Shown here: in pieces, positions 8,759-18,184 of the stretch
Layout of the letters: every line of letters starts with the position of its first letter
Position numbering within the stretch: the stretch's first letter is position 1
DNA from: Lactococcus sp. dk101
GTDB taxonomy: Bacteria > Bacillota > Bacilli > Lactobacillales > Streptococcaceae
NCBI RefSeq assembly: GCF_009601055.1
Contig: NZ_WITI01000002.1
Span: 248,001-312,000, forward strand
Length of the DNA stretch: 64,000 bases
Direction: 5' to 3'
Notes under the pieces: model-generated
Database searches by the model: none
What the model was told of the DNA's origin: nothing
The model's input: the letters and a program-made list of their open reading frames with translations, nothing else
Program-made: the position numbers and the translations under genes

Positions 8759-10123
8759 ATGCCAGAAATTGATTTGATTAAAGCTCCGCCTCAAGATCTT
8801 GCGGCAGAACAAGCAGTTTTAGGTGCCATGTTTTTGGATAGCGACCGTTTGGTTGAAGTCAAAGAATTTATCAGCGCAAAGGATTTTTATAAAACATCTC
8901 ATCAAATCATTTTCAAAACAATGGAAAAGTTATTTGATTTGCGCGAGGCCATTGATGTTTTAACCATCAGAGCTGCCTTGGAAAGTCAGGGAGAGATTGA
9001 AAATATCGGCGGGATTGCTTATATTGCGGAACTGGCAAATAGTACTCCAACCTCTGCAAATGCGGTTTATTATGCTAAAATCGTCGCTGAAAAATCATTG
9101 TTGCGTCAGTTGATTAATAAAATGACAGCCAGTGTTGAAAAAGCTTATCGGCAGGATTCACCAGCAGATGACATTTTAGCGGAAGCTGAAAAGGGCTTGA
9201 TTGATGTCCAACAAGGACGCAATACCACTGGATTTCGTAAGATTTCGGATGTCATCAATTTATCACTGGATGATATTGAAAAACATTCTCAAGAAAAAAA
9301 TGTGGTCACAGGACTTGCGACAGGCTATATCGAGCTTGACCGTATGACAACTGGACTACATGATGAAGAATTGATTATCATTGCGGCCAGACCTGCCGTA
9401 GGGAAAACGGCATTTGCCTTGAACATCGCTCAAAATGTTGGAACAAAACAAGATAAAGCTGTTGCGATTTTCTCACTTGAAATGGGTGCTGAAAGTCTGG
9501 TCAATCGTATGATTGCCAAAGAAGGTCGTATTGAGTCTCAACACATTCGAACAGGTCAGTTGACCGATGACGAATGGAATGCCTTGTTCATCGCAACAGG
9601 TGCCTTGTCAAAAGCAGAAATCTATATTGATGATACGCCAGGTATTAAGATTTCTGAAATTCGTGCAAGATCACGCAAATTAGCACAAGAAACGGGCAAT
9701 CTAGGCTTGATTTTGATTGACTATCTCCAATTGATTTCGGGTACAGGTAGAGAAAATCGTCAACAAGAAGTTTCTGAAATATCTCGTCAGTTGAAGATTT
9801 TGGCTAAAGAATTGCACGTTCCGGTTATTGCCCTAAGTCAATTGTCCCGTGGCGTTGAGCAAAGACAGGACAAACGTCCTGTCTTGTCTGACATTCGTGA
9901 ATCAGGGTCTATTGAACAAGATGCCGATATCGTTGCCTTTCTTTATCGTGATGATTATTACGAGCGTGAGGGCGAAGAAGAAGGCGAAGAATTAGCCGAT
10001 AATTCAGTTGAAGTCATCATTGAAAAGAACCGTTCAGGAAGTCGTGGAACCGTGAAACTTGCATTTGTAAAGGAATACAGCAGTTTTGACAACATTGATG
10101 TCCGATATGGAGACCCATACTAG
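8759..10123 (+). CDS. dnaB: Replicative DNA helicase (DnaB family; called DnaC in Bacillus)
   Basis: Hexameric helicase unwinding DNA at the fork. The N-terminal domain (residues about 8-110) interacts with primase. The RecA-like core has Walker A AARPAVGKTAF near residue 212, Walker B LILIDYLQLIS, the SQLSRGVEQR motif, and the arginine-finger segment IVEKNRSG-like (VIIEKNRSGSRGTV). It is 454 aa. The genes for its loaders, the DnaB/DnaD-type initiator and DnaI, lie 2.7 kb downstream. Confidence 0.96.
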   Translation: MPEIDLIKAPPQDLAAEQAVLGAMFLDSDRLVEVKEFISAKDFYKTSHQIIFKTMEKLFDLREAIDVLTIRAALESQGEIENIGGIAYIAELANSTPTSANAVYYAKIVAEKSLLRQLINKMTASVEKAYRQDSPADDILAEAEKGLIDVQQGRNTTGFRKISDVINLSLDDIEKHSQEKNVVTGLATGYIELDRMTTGLHDEELIIIAARPAVGKTAFALNIAQNVGTKQDKAVAIFSLEMGAESLVNRMIAKEGRIESQHIRTGQLTDDEWNALFIATGALSKAEIYIDDTPGIKISEIRARSRKLAQETGNLGLILIDYLQLISGTGRENRQQEVSEISRQLKILAKELHVPVIALSQLSRGVEQRQDKRPVLSDIRESGSIEQDADIVAFLYRDDYYEREGEEEGEELADNSVEVIIEKNRSGSRGTVKLAFVKEYSSFDNIDVRYGDPY

Positions 10124-10141
10124 ATTTTTTAGTGCTTTTCG

Positions 10142-10150
10142 TGTTATAAT
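10142..10150 (+). promoter_or_regulatory. Promoter of veg
   Basis: TGTTATAAT at 10142-10150, just after the dnaB stop, is an extended -10 element. The leader to the veg ATG is about 110 bases, and a weak CCACC/GGTGG-like pairing (10219-10243) may fold within it. Confidence 0.45.
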
Positions 10151-10265
10151 AAATATAATTGTCTAAATAGACATTTTGCTTTTTGCATTTCGTTTTTTAT
10201 ACAAATCGGAAAAAGGCAAGCCACCTTTATTTTGAGTGTGGTAGAAGCAAATCATCGGAGGAAAC

Positions 10266-10514
10266 ATGGATAATCAAACTCAAGAAGTCGGAAAAATCGT
10301 TGATATCAGAAACCAAGTGCAATCACATCTTGGTCAAACCATCGAAATCACATCACAATTTGGTCGTAAACGTGAAAACCGTCATAAAGTCAACTTGATT
10401 GAAGCATACGCAACACATTTTGTTATTGAAAACATTCCAGCACGTGGACCAAAAACGACGGAATCATACCAATATGCAGACATTTTGACTTCAACAATTT
10501 TAATTCATTTCTAA
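10266..10514 (+). CDS. veg: Veg family protein
   Basis: An 82-aa small beta-rich protein of the Veg family. In Bacillus, Veg stimulates biofilm genes; in other Firmicutes its role is unclear. It is recognised by VGKIVDIRNQVQSHLGQTIEI, the basic GRKRENRHKV segment and the ending SYQYADILTSTILIHF, which match the family architecture (SYADILTETVEL-type end). GGAGG at 10257-10261 supports the start. It is monocistronic, with its own promoter, and followed by a folded intergenic element. Confidence 0.85.
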   Translation: MDNQTQEVGKIVDIRNQVQSHLGQTIEITSQFGRKRENRHKVNLIEAYATHFVIENIPARGPKTTESYQYADILTSTILIHF

Positions 10515-10539
10515 GGAATTAAATGAAGTCTGATTTTTA

Positions 10540-10724
10540 TACTAGTTAACCTCTAAACGACTTTTAAGTCGTTTAGTAGATTAACTGCAAATATACTGCC
10601 TTGCGCTAGCCTTTTGCTCTTGTTGCTTTAGCAACTAAGCAAACGGACAAATCTTTTATGCGCAAGAAGTGGTTTGCGTAAGACGCAAACTTTAACTTCT
10701 ATGTTTTTTAGAAGTTAAACAGTA
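10540..10724. repeat. 185-bp structured element with imperfect terminal inverted repeats
   Basis: The ends TACTAGTTAAC (10540-10550) and GTTAAACAGTA (10714-10724) are imperfect inverted repeats. Inside are nested or serial stems: AAACGACTT / AAGTCGTTT, CTTGCGC (10600-10606) / GCGCAAG (10660-10666) enclosing TTTGCT / AGCAAA and GTTGC / GCAAC, then TTTGCGT / ACGCAAA, then TTAACTTCT / AGAAGTTAA. No coding frame or U-run is visible. It could be a miniature transposable element or a structured non-coding RNA in the ccrZ leader. No second copy was seen in this window. Confidence 0.55.
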
Positions 10725-10767
10725 TTAATCACTCATGAAAAATAATTATGGAAAGGAGGATAGCGTT

Positions 10768-11544
10768 ATGATGGCGAATTGGGACTTGGATATGATTCCA
10801 GTCAAAGGTGGCTCAGGCAATGCTTATACCGCACGCAACGATGAATCAAGAGTATTCATCAAGAAAAATGCCAACCCCATGCTGACAAGTATTTATCTCG
10901 AAGGCATCACACCTCGTGTACTTTGGACAAAACGAACGGTAGAAGGGGACATGCTTTCTGCACAGCCTTGGATTAACGGTCATACGCTAACTCCTGAAGA
11001 AATGAGTGACACACAAATCAATCAAATCTTATCTCATTTACATAAGAGTAAAAAGCTGATTGATTCCTATAAAAAATTAGGAAGCACTGCAGTTTTTCCA
11101 GAACATCTACTCGATACCGTTTATAATGGTTCAACCGCCATTAAAAACAGCATCTACTTAACGGGTGTGACTCAGGAAATGAGAAAAAATATTCCTGCAT
11201 TGCTCGAAGACGAAATAACAGTCGTTCATGGCGACGTCAATCACAACAACTGGTTGGTGGATGACGAGACCGAACGCGTTTATTTGGTTGATTGGGACAC
11301 TGTTTTTCTCAGTGATCCAATGGTCGATATGGCTTATATTTTGTCACATTATATTCGGCCGGTTGATTGGAGTAGATGGCTGACTTATTCAGGCTATCAA
11401 CCTCAAGAAAACGTCATGAATAAAGTGGCTTGGTACGGCAAATTATCTTATTTGAGACAAATTTCTGATTACCTAGCAAAAGGCAAAATGAAGCAAGTCA
11501 ATGAGGAAATACAGGGGCTTAGAAACTTCTGCAAATTATTTTAA
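10768..11544 (+). CDS. ccrZ: Cell-cycle regulator CcrZ, choline/aminoglycoside-kinase fold (YtmP family)
   Basis: Protein-kinase-like small-molecule phosphotransferase. The streptococcal CcrZ localises with FtsZ and controls DnaA-dependent replication initiation, and Bacillus YtmP is related. The catalytic loop VVHGDVNHNNWL and metal-binding LVDWDTV are intact. The fold starts with PVKGGSGNAY. It is 258 aa from ATG 10768 (a second ATG follows at 10771), supported by AAAGGAGGA at 10753-10760. The longer start at 10735 lacks a ribosome site. Adjacency to trmB is the conserved ccrZ-trmB arrangement. Confidence 0.88.
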   Translation: MMANWDLDMIPVKGGSGNAYTARNDESRVFIKKNANPMLTSIYLEGITPRVLWTKRTVEGDMLSAQPWINGHTLTPEEMSDTQINQILSHLHKSKKLIDSYKKLGSTAVFPEHLLDTVYNGSTAIKNSIYLTGVTQEMRKNIPALLEDEITVVHGDVNHNNWLVDDETERVYLVDWDTVFLSDPMVDMAYILSHYIRPVDWSRWLTYSGYQPQENVMNKVAWYGKLSYLRQISDYLAKGKMKQVNEEIQGLRNFCKLF

Positions 11545-11619
11545 GATATTATTAAAGAGAAGGGAGACCTTCTCATTTTTCAGTTTTATGTTTTTTTGTT
11601 TTATTAAAAAGGAGAGTAC

Positions 11620-12294
11620 ATGCGGGTCAAACATCGCAAAGGTGCATCAGAGCACTTGAAAGCTAACACGCATCTTGTTGTAGAAAATCCAGCTGATTTT
11701 AAAGGACGCTGGTCAGAACGTTTTGGCAATCAAAACCCTATTCATATCGAAATCGGAAGCGGAAAGGGCGCCTTCATTGTTGGAATGGCTGCACTTCACC
11801 CTGAGATTAACTATGTGGCGATTGATTTACAACTTTCTGTCTTGTCTTATGCGCTTGATCGGGCGATTGAGGCTGACTTACCAAACATTCAAATGATTTT
11901 GGTCAATGGGTCAGCACTGACAGAATATTTCGCTGATGGTGAAGTTGATCAAGTCTATTTGAACTTCTCAGATCCATGGCCAAAAACGCGTCACGAAAAA
12001 CGTCGCTTGACTTACAAGTCATTTCTTGCGACAGACGAACAAATTTTGAAACCAAATGGCGAAATTCATTTTAAAACAGACAACCGCTCACTTTTTGAAT
12101 ATTCTCTTGTGTCCATGACCAATTATGGAATGAAATTAAAACAAGTCTGGCTTGATTTACATGCTGACGAAGCATTCGCTCCACAAAATGTCATGACTGA
12201 GTATGAACAAAAATTCTCAAGCAAAGGTCAAGTCATTTACCGCTTGGAAGCGCAATTTGTTGCTGAACCTGAGGAAAACAGTACAAAAGACTGA
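11620..12294 (+). CDS. trmB: tRNA (guanine-N7-)-methyltransferase
   Basis: SAM-dependent enzyme making m7G46 in the variable loop of tRNAs. Motif [16 protein letters not shown] and the family signature [16 protein letters not shown] (about residues 116-131) are present, as is [12 protein letters not shown]. It is 224 aa, with AAAAGGAGAG before the ATG. It lies 75 bases after ccrZ and is followed by nrdR, all on the same strand. Confidence 0.96.
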   Translation: MRVKHRKGASEHLKANTHLVVENPADFKGRWSERFGNQNPIHIEIGSGKGAFIVGMAALHPEINYVAIDLQLSVLSYALDRAIEADLPNIQMILVNGSALTEYFADGEVDQVYLNFSDPWPKTRHEKRRLTYKSFLATDEQILKPNGEIHFKTDNRSLFEYSLVSMTNYGMKLKQVWLDLHADEAFAPQNVMTEYEQKFSSKGQVIYRLEAQFVAEPEENSTKD

Positions 12295-12328
12295 TTTTCA
12301 CTTAAAAGGATAGAATGGAGGAAATCCA

Positions 12329-12775
12329 ATGAAATGCCCTAAATGTCATTCTGAAGAATCGAAAGTCGTCGATTCAAGACAGGCTGAAGAAGCCATTCGT
12401 CGTCGTCGTGTTTGCGAATCATGCGGATTTCGCTTTACCACTTTTGAGCGGATTGAAGAAATGCCGCTCTTAGTCATCAAAAAAGATGACAAACGTGAAC
12501 CTTATGACCGGGACAAAATTATTAACGGTCTCGTTCGTTCTGCCTATAAACGTCCTGTTTCAAGTGAAGTGATTGAAAATATTGTTTCAAATATTGAACA
12601 AAAAATCCGTCAAGAAGATACCAATGAAATCCCATCAGAAAAGATTGGTCAATTTGTCATGGAAGAATTGGCAAATGTGGACGACATTACTTACATTCGT
12701 TTTGCCAGTGTTTATCGGTCTTTCAAAGATGTCAGTGAACTTGAAGCATTGCTTAAAAACATTACAAAAAAATAA
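12329..12775 (+). CDS. nrdR: Transcriptional repressor NrdR
   Basis: ATP/dATP-sensing repressor of ribonucleotide reductase operons. The N-terminal zinc ribbon uses Cys3, Cys6, Cys29 and Cys32 with a basic RRRRV stretch between. The ATP-cone domain covers about residues 46-136 ([19 protein letters not shown]). The length of 148 aa is typical. It starts the replication-restart cluster nrdR-dnaB(initiation)-dnaI, an arrangement common in Firmicutes. Confidence 0.97.
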   Translation: MKCPKCHSEESKVVDSRQAEEAIRRRRVCESCGFRFTTFERIEEMPLLVIKKDDKREPYDRDKIINGLVRSAYKRPVSSEVIENIVSNIEQKIRQEDTNEIPSEKIGQFVMEELANVDDITYIRFASVYRSFKDVSELEALLKNITKK

Positions 12776-12811
12776 ATATTTTAGTTTTTGATATTCAACG
12801 AAAGGAGAAAA

Positions 12812-14008
12812 ATGTTAGCAGGAAATCAGTTTAAAGTTGTCAGTACTGACAGCGTCAGTTTTGACTCAAAAAGTTTTACCTTACTTTATTTGCCAATCAT
12901 TGGTCGAGATGCCTTTGCCTTGTATCAGCTTTTGAGGTTAAGTGACAGTGGAAAAATTACATTTTTCTTAGAATATCTTAACTTTGGCCCCAATCAATTT
13001 TCAGAAGCGCTGGATAAATTAAGCGCCCTTGATTTGGTCAGTGTCTTTGACCATCATGATGCCTTTTATTTTCAAGTCAAAAGTCCGAAAAATTTTGAAG
13101 ACTTCATGAATGACGACTTGTTGAAGCAACTTTTACGCTCAAAAGTTGAGGAGAAAACCTTCAAAAAATTATTTGAGAATGCTGAGAAACCAGAAGGTCA
13201 AAATATTTCGCGTAAATTTTATGAGGTTTATCGAATTGAACCTGTAGAAGAGACAGATGAAAAAGAGGCAGCAGAAAAACTCTTGCAAGCTGATGATTTC
13301 AACATGGGTGCATTTGAATTAGCCATGAAAGATGCACATTTGACCTTCTCAAATGAAACGCAAGACAAACTTGCCATTTACCAGTTGGCGCAAAAATTTG
13401 CTAAAAATTGGTTTGAACTGTTCAATCTAGCCCTTCAGACCAAAAATCAAGATGGCACAATCAATAAAATGCAACTGTCCAATCGCATTTTGGCTGAAAC
13501 GCAGCCTTCGTCAGCGCTGACAGCTTTGCCAAAACCTGTCCAAGCCTTACTGAACAATGCTAAAACGCATCAGCCAACTGATTATCTCAATCAGTTGCGG
13601 AAAAATACGGGGGGAACAACGTCACAAGCAGAATATCGTATTTTGAACGAAATGGCGAAAAAAAATCTGCCAGACGAAGTCCAAAATATCCTTTTGCATT
13701 ATGTCTTGGTTGGGCGAAAAAATTCGGTTTTGAATGTGACCTTTATTCATCAGCTCTCAAATGAATGTTTGCAAAACAATATTTACACGGCGCAAGCGGC
13801 GTTAGAGTGGTTCAATAATCGCGAAAAACGAAGTAAACAAAAGCAAACAACATATCCAGCCAAACCCAAACTGGTAAAAAAAGCACCCGAATGGTCAAAT
13901 GCAAATTATGTGGAGCAGACCTCCTCAGAAGCACAGGCAAAATTCGCTGAATGGCAACAGAAAATGAGGAAGGAGAATGACAATGGAATCAATAGGGGAA
14001 ATTCTTAA
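12812..14008 (+). CDS. Replication initiation / membrane attachment protein DnaB (DnaD-like, helicase-loading factor)
   Basis: Gram-positive primosome factor that works with DnaD and DnaI to load the replicative helicase. It is not the helicase itself, despite the shared name dnaB. It is 398 aa with an N-terminal winged-helix-like region, and a C-terminal DnaD-like domain around residues 290-345, followed by a Lys-rich linker and a WQQKM tail. ATG 12812 has AAAGGAG upstream; the longer in-frame start at 12788 is a TTG without support. Two GTCAGNNCTGAC palindromes lie in it. It overlaps dnaI by 26 bases. Confidence 0.85.
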   Translation: MLAGNQFKVVSTDSVSFDSKSFTLLYLPIIGRDAFALYQLLRLSDSGKITFFLEYLNFGPNQFSEALDKLSALDLVSVFDHHDAFYFQVKSPKNFEDFMNDDLLKQLLRSKVEEKTFKKLFENAEKPEGQNISRKFYEVYRIEPVEETDEKEAAEKLLQADDFNMGAFELAMKDAHLTFSNETQDKLAIYQLAQKFAKNWFELFNLALQTKNQDGTINKMQLSNRILAETQPSSALTALPKPVQALLNNAKTHQPTDYLNQLRKNTGGTTSQAEYRILNEMAKKNLPDEVQNILLHYVLVGRKNSVLNVTFIHQLSNECLQNNIYTAQAALEWFNNREKRSKQKQTTYPAKPKLVKKAPEWSNANYVEQTSSEAQAKFAEWQQKMRKENDNGINRGNS

Positions 14009-14867
14009 TCGTCGGATGGGAAGTCAAGGAAATTTCGAATCCTTGATGAATGAAACACTGAAAAATGAAGAGATACAAGCCTTTATCGCAGAAAATCAGA
14101 TGACATCTGATGAAATCACGCGTTCTTCTTCCAAGTTTTACGAATTTGTGAAGGCGAAAGAAAAATTTGTTCAAAATCCTGAAAATACGAGCTATGAACC
14201 AACTTTGATTATGAACCAAGGCTATGCCGATGTTTCTTATCAAACGACGGAAGAATTAGCTAAAAAACAAGCAGAAATCAGCCTTCTAAAACGGGTCTCT
14301 ATCATTGGCTTACCAAAAGAGCTGAAGAAAATTGACCTTTATAATCCTGAAGATGTCCAAATCACAAACCAAAGCCAATATCAACTGATTGAAGCAATCA
14401 ATCAATTTATCCAGTCGCCAACGACCCAAAAAGGCCTTTATATCTATGGTGATTTTGGCGTTGGGAAATCTTATCTGATGGCTGCCATGGCTAACGAATT
14501 GGCACGTAGAAATATTTCAACAAGCGTTATTCATTATCCAACCTTTGTTTCTGGACTTGATTTTGATAATTCAAAGATGTGGCTTAAAGAAATCAAAGAG
14601 GCACAGGTTTTAGTGCTTGATGATATTGGTGCTGAGTTAAATAATTCATGGTTGCGTGACTCCATTTTGCAAGTCATCCTGCAGCACAGAATGCAAAACA
14701 ATAGTCCGACCTTCTTTACGTCAAATTTGACCATGAAAGAATTAGAGCACCATTTAGCAGAAACAAAAAATGTTGAGGAAATTTGGCCTGCCAGACGCGT
14801 CATGGAACGTGTCAAGTATCTAGCGACTGAAATCCGTCTAGAAGGAGTTAATCGTCGTCATGAATGA
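13983..14867 (+). CDS. dnaI: Primosomal protein DnaI (helicase loader ATPase)
   Basis: AAA+ ATPase that loads the DnaB-family helicase at oriC and restart sites. The N-terminal helicase-binding domain (residues about 1-105) precedes an ATPase core with Walker A YGDFGVGKSYLMAA (about residues 154-167), Walker B VLVLDDIGAE, and sensor TSNLTMKELE. I choose ATG 13983 because AGGAG at 13971-13975 is seven bases away. The alternative ATG 13977 is only one base from the ribosome site. It overlaps both its neighbours, suggesting tight coupling. Confidence 0.94.
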   Translation: MESIGEILNRRMGSQGNFESLMNETLKNEEIQAFIAENQMTSDEITRSSSKFYEFVKAKEKFVQNPENTSYEPTLIMNQGYADVSYQTTEELAKKQAEISLLKRVSIIGLPKELKKIDLYNPEDVQITNQSQYQLIEAINQFIQSPTTQKGLYIYGDFGVGKSYLMAAMANELARRNISTSVIHYPTFVSGLDFDNSKMWLKEIKEAQVLVLDDIGAELNNSWLRDSILQVILQHRMQNNSPTFFTSNLTMKELEHHLAETKNVEEIWPARRVMERVKYLATEIRLEGVNRRHE

Positions 14868-15576
14868 CATGATTGATTTAATGAAAGCTCACACTTCTGT
14901 CAGAAATTTCACAGAAGAAAAAATCCCAGCTGAAACGCTTAGGGAGTTGATTGATGCAGGTCGAGCTGCGTCCAACTGGAAAAACTTCCAGTCGTACTCG
15001 ATTATTGTTGTAGATGATCAGGAACAAAAAGATAAAATTTTTGAGATACAAGCTCAAAAATCAATTAAAAATTGTTCCGCTTTTCTGGTCTTTGTTGGAG
15101 ATTTGAACCGGGCTGAAAAAGCAGTCAAAATGAATGCCGGTGACTTTAAGCCTGCAGGCATAGAAAGTCTCTTGATTTCAAGTGTTGATGCCGCTGTTGC
15201 TGGTGAAAATGTATTGCTTGCTGCGGAGTCTTTAGGCTTTGGCGGTGTTGTGGTCGGATTGATACGTGACCAATCAGCAGAACTTTCTGCTGTCTTGAAT
15301 CTACCAGATTTTACTTATCCCATTTTTGGAATTGTCCTTGGAAAACCTGCACGTCTCAACCCAGTCAAACCAAGACTGCCTTATGAAAACGTAGTTTTCT
15401 CAAATACATATCAAGAACAAGACGAAGCAAGTATCAAAGCTTATGACAAAGTTCAAGAAGATTATGCGGGTGCAAGAAGACTCGGAAGCAGTTGGTCACA
15501 ACGGATTGTCGAGCAGTGGGGCAAATCAGAAAATCCATCTTCAACCCAAAATTTGAAAGCAAAGAAATTACTGTAA
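14860..15576 (+). CDS. Nitroreductase-family NAD(P)H-dependent FMN oxidoreductase
   Basis: Flavin oxidoreductase of the NfsA/Frp-like branch of the nitroreductase family. The N-terminal FMN-phosphate motif is TSVRNFTEEKIP with AGRAASNWKNFQS, and the central flavin segment is SLGFGGVVVGLIRD. It is 238 aa, within the family range for NfrA/NfsA. The ATG lies inside the last codons of dnaI, with AAGGAG about 12 bases upstream. The physiological substrate (quinones, flavins or nitro-compounds) cannot be deduced. Confidence 0.85.
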   Translation: MNDMIDLMKAHTSVRNFTEEKIPAETLRELIDAGRAASNWKNFQSYSIIVVDDQEQKDKIFEIQAQKSIKNCSAFLVFVGDLNRAEKAVKMNAGDFKPAGIESLLISSVDAAVAGENVLLAAESLGFGGVVVGLIRDQSAELSAVLNLPDFTYPIFGIVLGKPARLNPVKPRLPYENVVFSNTYQEQDEASIKAYDKVQEDYAGARRLGSSWSQRIVEQWGKSENPSSTQNLKAKKLL

Positions 15577-15578
15577 AC

Positions 15579-15601
15579 AAAAAAAGGCGTAAGCCTTTTT
15601 T
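15579..15601. terminator. Bidirectional terminator
   Basis: AAAAAAGGC-GTAA-GCCTTTTTT hairpin between the convergent nitroreductase and phosphatase genes, with A and T tails on both sides. Confidence 0.8.
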
Positions 15602-16343
15602 ATTCGACATAAATTGCTTTGAGTTGGGCAATGTCATCTGCTGTAAAATGGAGAGCGTCAGACACAAAGGAATCAAATGAGCCATAGTGTTGGTCAATTT
15701 GGTCAAAAGAAGCTTGAAGAAAAGCTTCATTCACTTCAAAAGCAGGTTTGAGTTTGTTGATGTCTGCATCGGACATCTGATATTGTTTTTGAATGCCTTC
15801 GATTAGTTTTTCGTTGAAATCGCGTAAGGCAATGTTGCTTGTCAAATAATCGCGGAAAATAACTTCATCTGAGGCACCTAAAAGTTTCAAGAACAATGCT
15901 GCAGCCCAACCTGTACGGTCTTTTCCAAAAGTACAATGGAAGATAAAAGCAGCTTCATCTCTGTTGAGCAAAAGGTTCAGATACTCGCGATAACCAGCCA
16001 AAGCGCCCTCATCTAAAACAAAACTTTCGTAAACTTTTGCCATGAAATCTTCAACTTGAGAGCCAAATTGAGCTAGATTTTCCATACTTGGCGAGACAGC
16101 ATTATTGTTTTTGAAAATATCAATGTTGAGATAATCAATTCCATAAACATCAGTATCGGCTGCTTGACTAATTTCGTCTGCCGTTCTAAAATCAATGATG
16201 ATCTTGATTTGCAGATTTTTAAGTGCTTTAATATCATCTGCTGATAAATCGCTTAGATTTGCACTTCTGTAAATCAAATCAGGTTTAATTTTTTTATTGT
16301 CAGTCGTGGTTACGCCACCTAAATCTCTCAAATTTGCTATCAT
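15600..16343 (-). CDS. Tyrosine-protein phosphatase (Y_phosphatase3 / IphP-like)
   Basis: A 247-aa dual-specificity-type phosphatase of the bacterial IphP/LipA-like family. It starts with the signature NLRDLGGVTT, continues with LIYRSANLSDLS and IIDFRT, and has the P-loop HCTFGKDRTGWAAALFL with catalytic Cys and Arg (HCxxGKDRTG). No signal peptide is present, so it is cytoplasmic. Family members act on phosphotyrosine, phosphoserine or phosphoinositides; the target is unknown here. Transcribed alone on the minus strand. Confidence 0.85.
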   Translation of the reverse strand: MIANLRDLGGVTTTDNKKIKPDLIYRSANLSDLSADDIKALKNLQIKIIIDFRTADEISQAADTDVYGIDYLNIDIFKNNNAVSPSMENLAQFGSQVEDFMAKVYESFVLDEGALAGYREYLNLLLNRDEAAFIFHCTFGKDRTGWAAALFLKLLGASDEVIFRDYLTSNIALRDFNEKLIEGIQKQYQMSDADINKLKPAFEVNEAFLQASFDQIDQHYGSFDSFVSDALHFTADDIAQLKAIYVE

Positions 16344-16610
16344 TTTACACGCTTTCTTTCATTTCTTTTTCTTTATTGTAACGTTAAAAGCGTTTTTTGT
16401 AAAGCTATTTCATAAAAAAACTTTTGTTGTAAAATTTATATTAGAGGAATCCATTTAAAGATGACAAAGCTATGAAAAATGAGGATAAAATGATATAATA
16501 AGTGAATATGCCTATTTTAAGAGATTTTTTTTGCCTTAAAAATAGAAAAGCAGTGAAAAGCATTTAAAATATAAAATATGAAAATAGAAATGAAATAAGG
16601 AGAAAGAAAT

Positions 16611-17921
16611 ATGGCTTTGCCCACAGTTGCTATTGTTGGTCGTCCCAATGTCGGAAAATCAACAATATTTAACAGAATTGCTGGAGAGCGAATCTCCATT
16701 GTAGAAAATATTCCAGGTGTTACCCGTGACCGTATTTATGCGACAGGCGAATGGTTAAATAAACGCTTTAGTTTGATTGATACAGGGGGGATTGAGCTTA
16801 CTGATGAACCCTTTATGACTGAAATTCGCGCACAAGCAGAGATTGCCATGAACGAAGCAGATGTTATCGTTGCGGTTGTTGATGGAGAAACAGGATTGAC
16901 CGACGCAGATGAAGCAGTTGCACAAATTCTTTATCGCACCACAAAACCAATCATTTTGGTTGTCAATAAAGTTGATAATCCTGAACGTCGTATGGAAATC
17001 TTTGATTTTTATAGCCTTGGCCTTGGCGAACCTTATCCAGTTTCTGCGGCTCATGGTTTAGGAACAGGTGATGTGCTTGATGCCATCGTTGAAAATCTTC
17101 CAACCGATGAAGAAGAAGAAAATCCAGACGTCATCAAATTCAGTTTAATTGGTCGTCCCAATGTCGGTAAATCAAGTTTGATCAATGCCATTTTGGGAGA
17201 AGATCGCGTAATTGCAAGTCCGATTGCGGGAACGACGCGTGATGCGATCGATACCCACTTTACTGATCCTGAAGGTCAAGAGTTTGTCATGATTGATACA
17301 GCCGGGATGCGTAAATCAGGTAAAGTTTATGAAAATACTGAAAAATATTCAGTCATGCGTGCCATGCGTGCTATTGACCGCTCTGATGTTGTTTTGATGG
17401 TCATTAACGCTGAAGAAGGAATTCGTGAATACGATAAACGTATTGCTGGTTTTGCTCACGAGGCAGGAAAAGGTATTTTGATTGTTGTCAACAAATGGGA
17501 TACGCTTGTTAAAGATGATAAAACCATGCAAAAATTTGAAGAAGACATTCGTTGGGAGTTCAAGTATTTGGACTATGCACCGATTGTTTACGTTTCTGCC
17601 AAAACAGGTCAACGTTTGAGTCAAATTCCAGATCATATCAAAGCAATTTCTGAGAGCCAATCTCTTCGTATTCCAAGTTCTATCTTGAATGATGTTATCA
17701 TGGATGCTGTTGCCATCAATCCAACACCAACAGACAAAGGGAAACGTTTGAAAATCTTTTATGCGACTCAAGTTGCCGTTAAACCACCAACATTTGTGGT
17801 TTTTGTCAACGAAGAAGAACTCATGCATTTCTCATATTTGCGCTTCTTAGAAAATCAAATTCGTAAAGCTTTTGTTTTTGAAGGTACACCGATTCATTTA
17901 ATCACACGGAAAAGAAAATAA
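16611..17921 (+). CDS. der: Ribosome-biogenesis GTPase Der (EngA)
   Basis: Essential tandem-GTPase assisting 50S subunit maturation. Two complete G domains are visible: [14 protein letters not shown] and NKVD in the first (residues about 9-160), and [14 protein letters not shown] and NKWD in the second (about 175-345), followed by a KH-like domain. Length 436 aa. AAGGAGAAAGAA precedes the ATG. TGATATAAT at 16491-16499 upstream is a likely extended -10 box, giving a leader of about 105 bases. A terminator follows. Confidence 0.97.
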   Translation: MALPTVAIVGRPNVGKSTIFNRIAGERISIVENIPGVTRDRIYATGEWLNKRFSLIDTGGIELTDEPFMTEIRAQAEIAMNEADVIVAVVDGETGLTDADEAVAQILYRTTKPIILVVNKVDNPERRMEIFDFYSLGLGEPYPVSAAHGLGTGDVLDAIVENLPTDEEEENPDVIKFSLIGRPNVGKSSLINAILGEDRVIASPIAGTTRDAIDTHFTDPEGQEFVMIDTAGMRKSGKVYENTEKYSVMRAMRAIDRSDVVLMVINAEEGIREYDKRIAGFAHEAGKGILIVVNKWDTLVKDDKTMQKFEEDIRWEFKYLDYAPIVYVSAKTGQRLSQIPDHIKAISESQSLRIPSSILNDVIMDAVAINPTPTDKGKRLKIFYATQVAVKPPTFVVFVNEEELMHFSYLRFLENQIRKAFVFEGTPIHLITRKRK

Positions 17922-17947
17922 AAAACTGAGCATTTGCTCAGTTTTTT
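17921..17947 (+). terminator. Terminator after der
   Basis: AAAAACTGAGC-ATTT-GCTCAGTTTTTTT hairpin. A near-identical stem (CTGAGCATTTGCTCAG) is reused at 20938-20955. Confidence 0.9.
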
Positions 17948-18184
17948 TGTTCTCAAAAATTTGTATTAAGAACCTATTAAATAACTTGTATATTTCTAGT
18001 TATATAACATTATATTAAATTATTGATACAATTAAGAAAATTTGTGCTTTTAGTGTTGACTTAAAGTTTATAAAAGGTTACGCTTAATTTATAATGATTT
18101 TAATATTATGAATGTTTGATTATATGATATTACATATTATCAAATATAGTAAAGATTTTTTTATTTCAAAAGGAGAATAATTTT

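Noticed and set aside
17349-17828. A 159-codon open frame on the minus strand opposite der
   Set aside because: It is a mirror of a highly conserved GTPase gene, has no ribosome site or homology, and is rich in Asn/Phe/Cys as expected of an antisense shadow.
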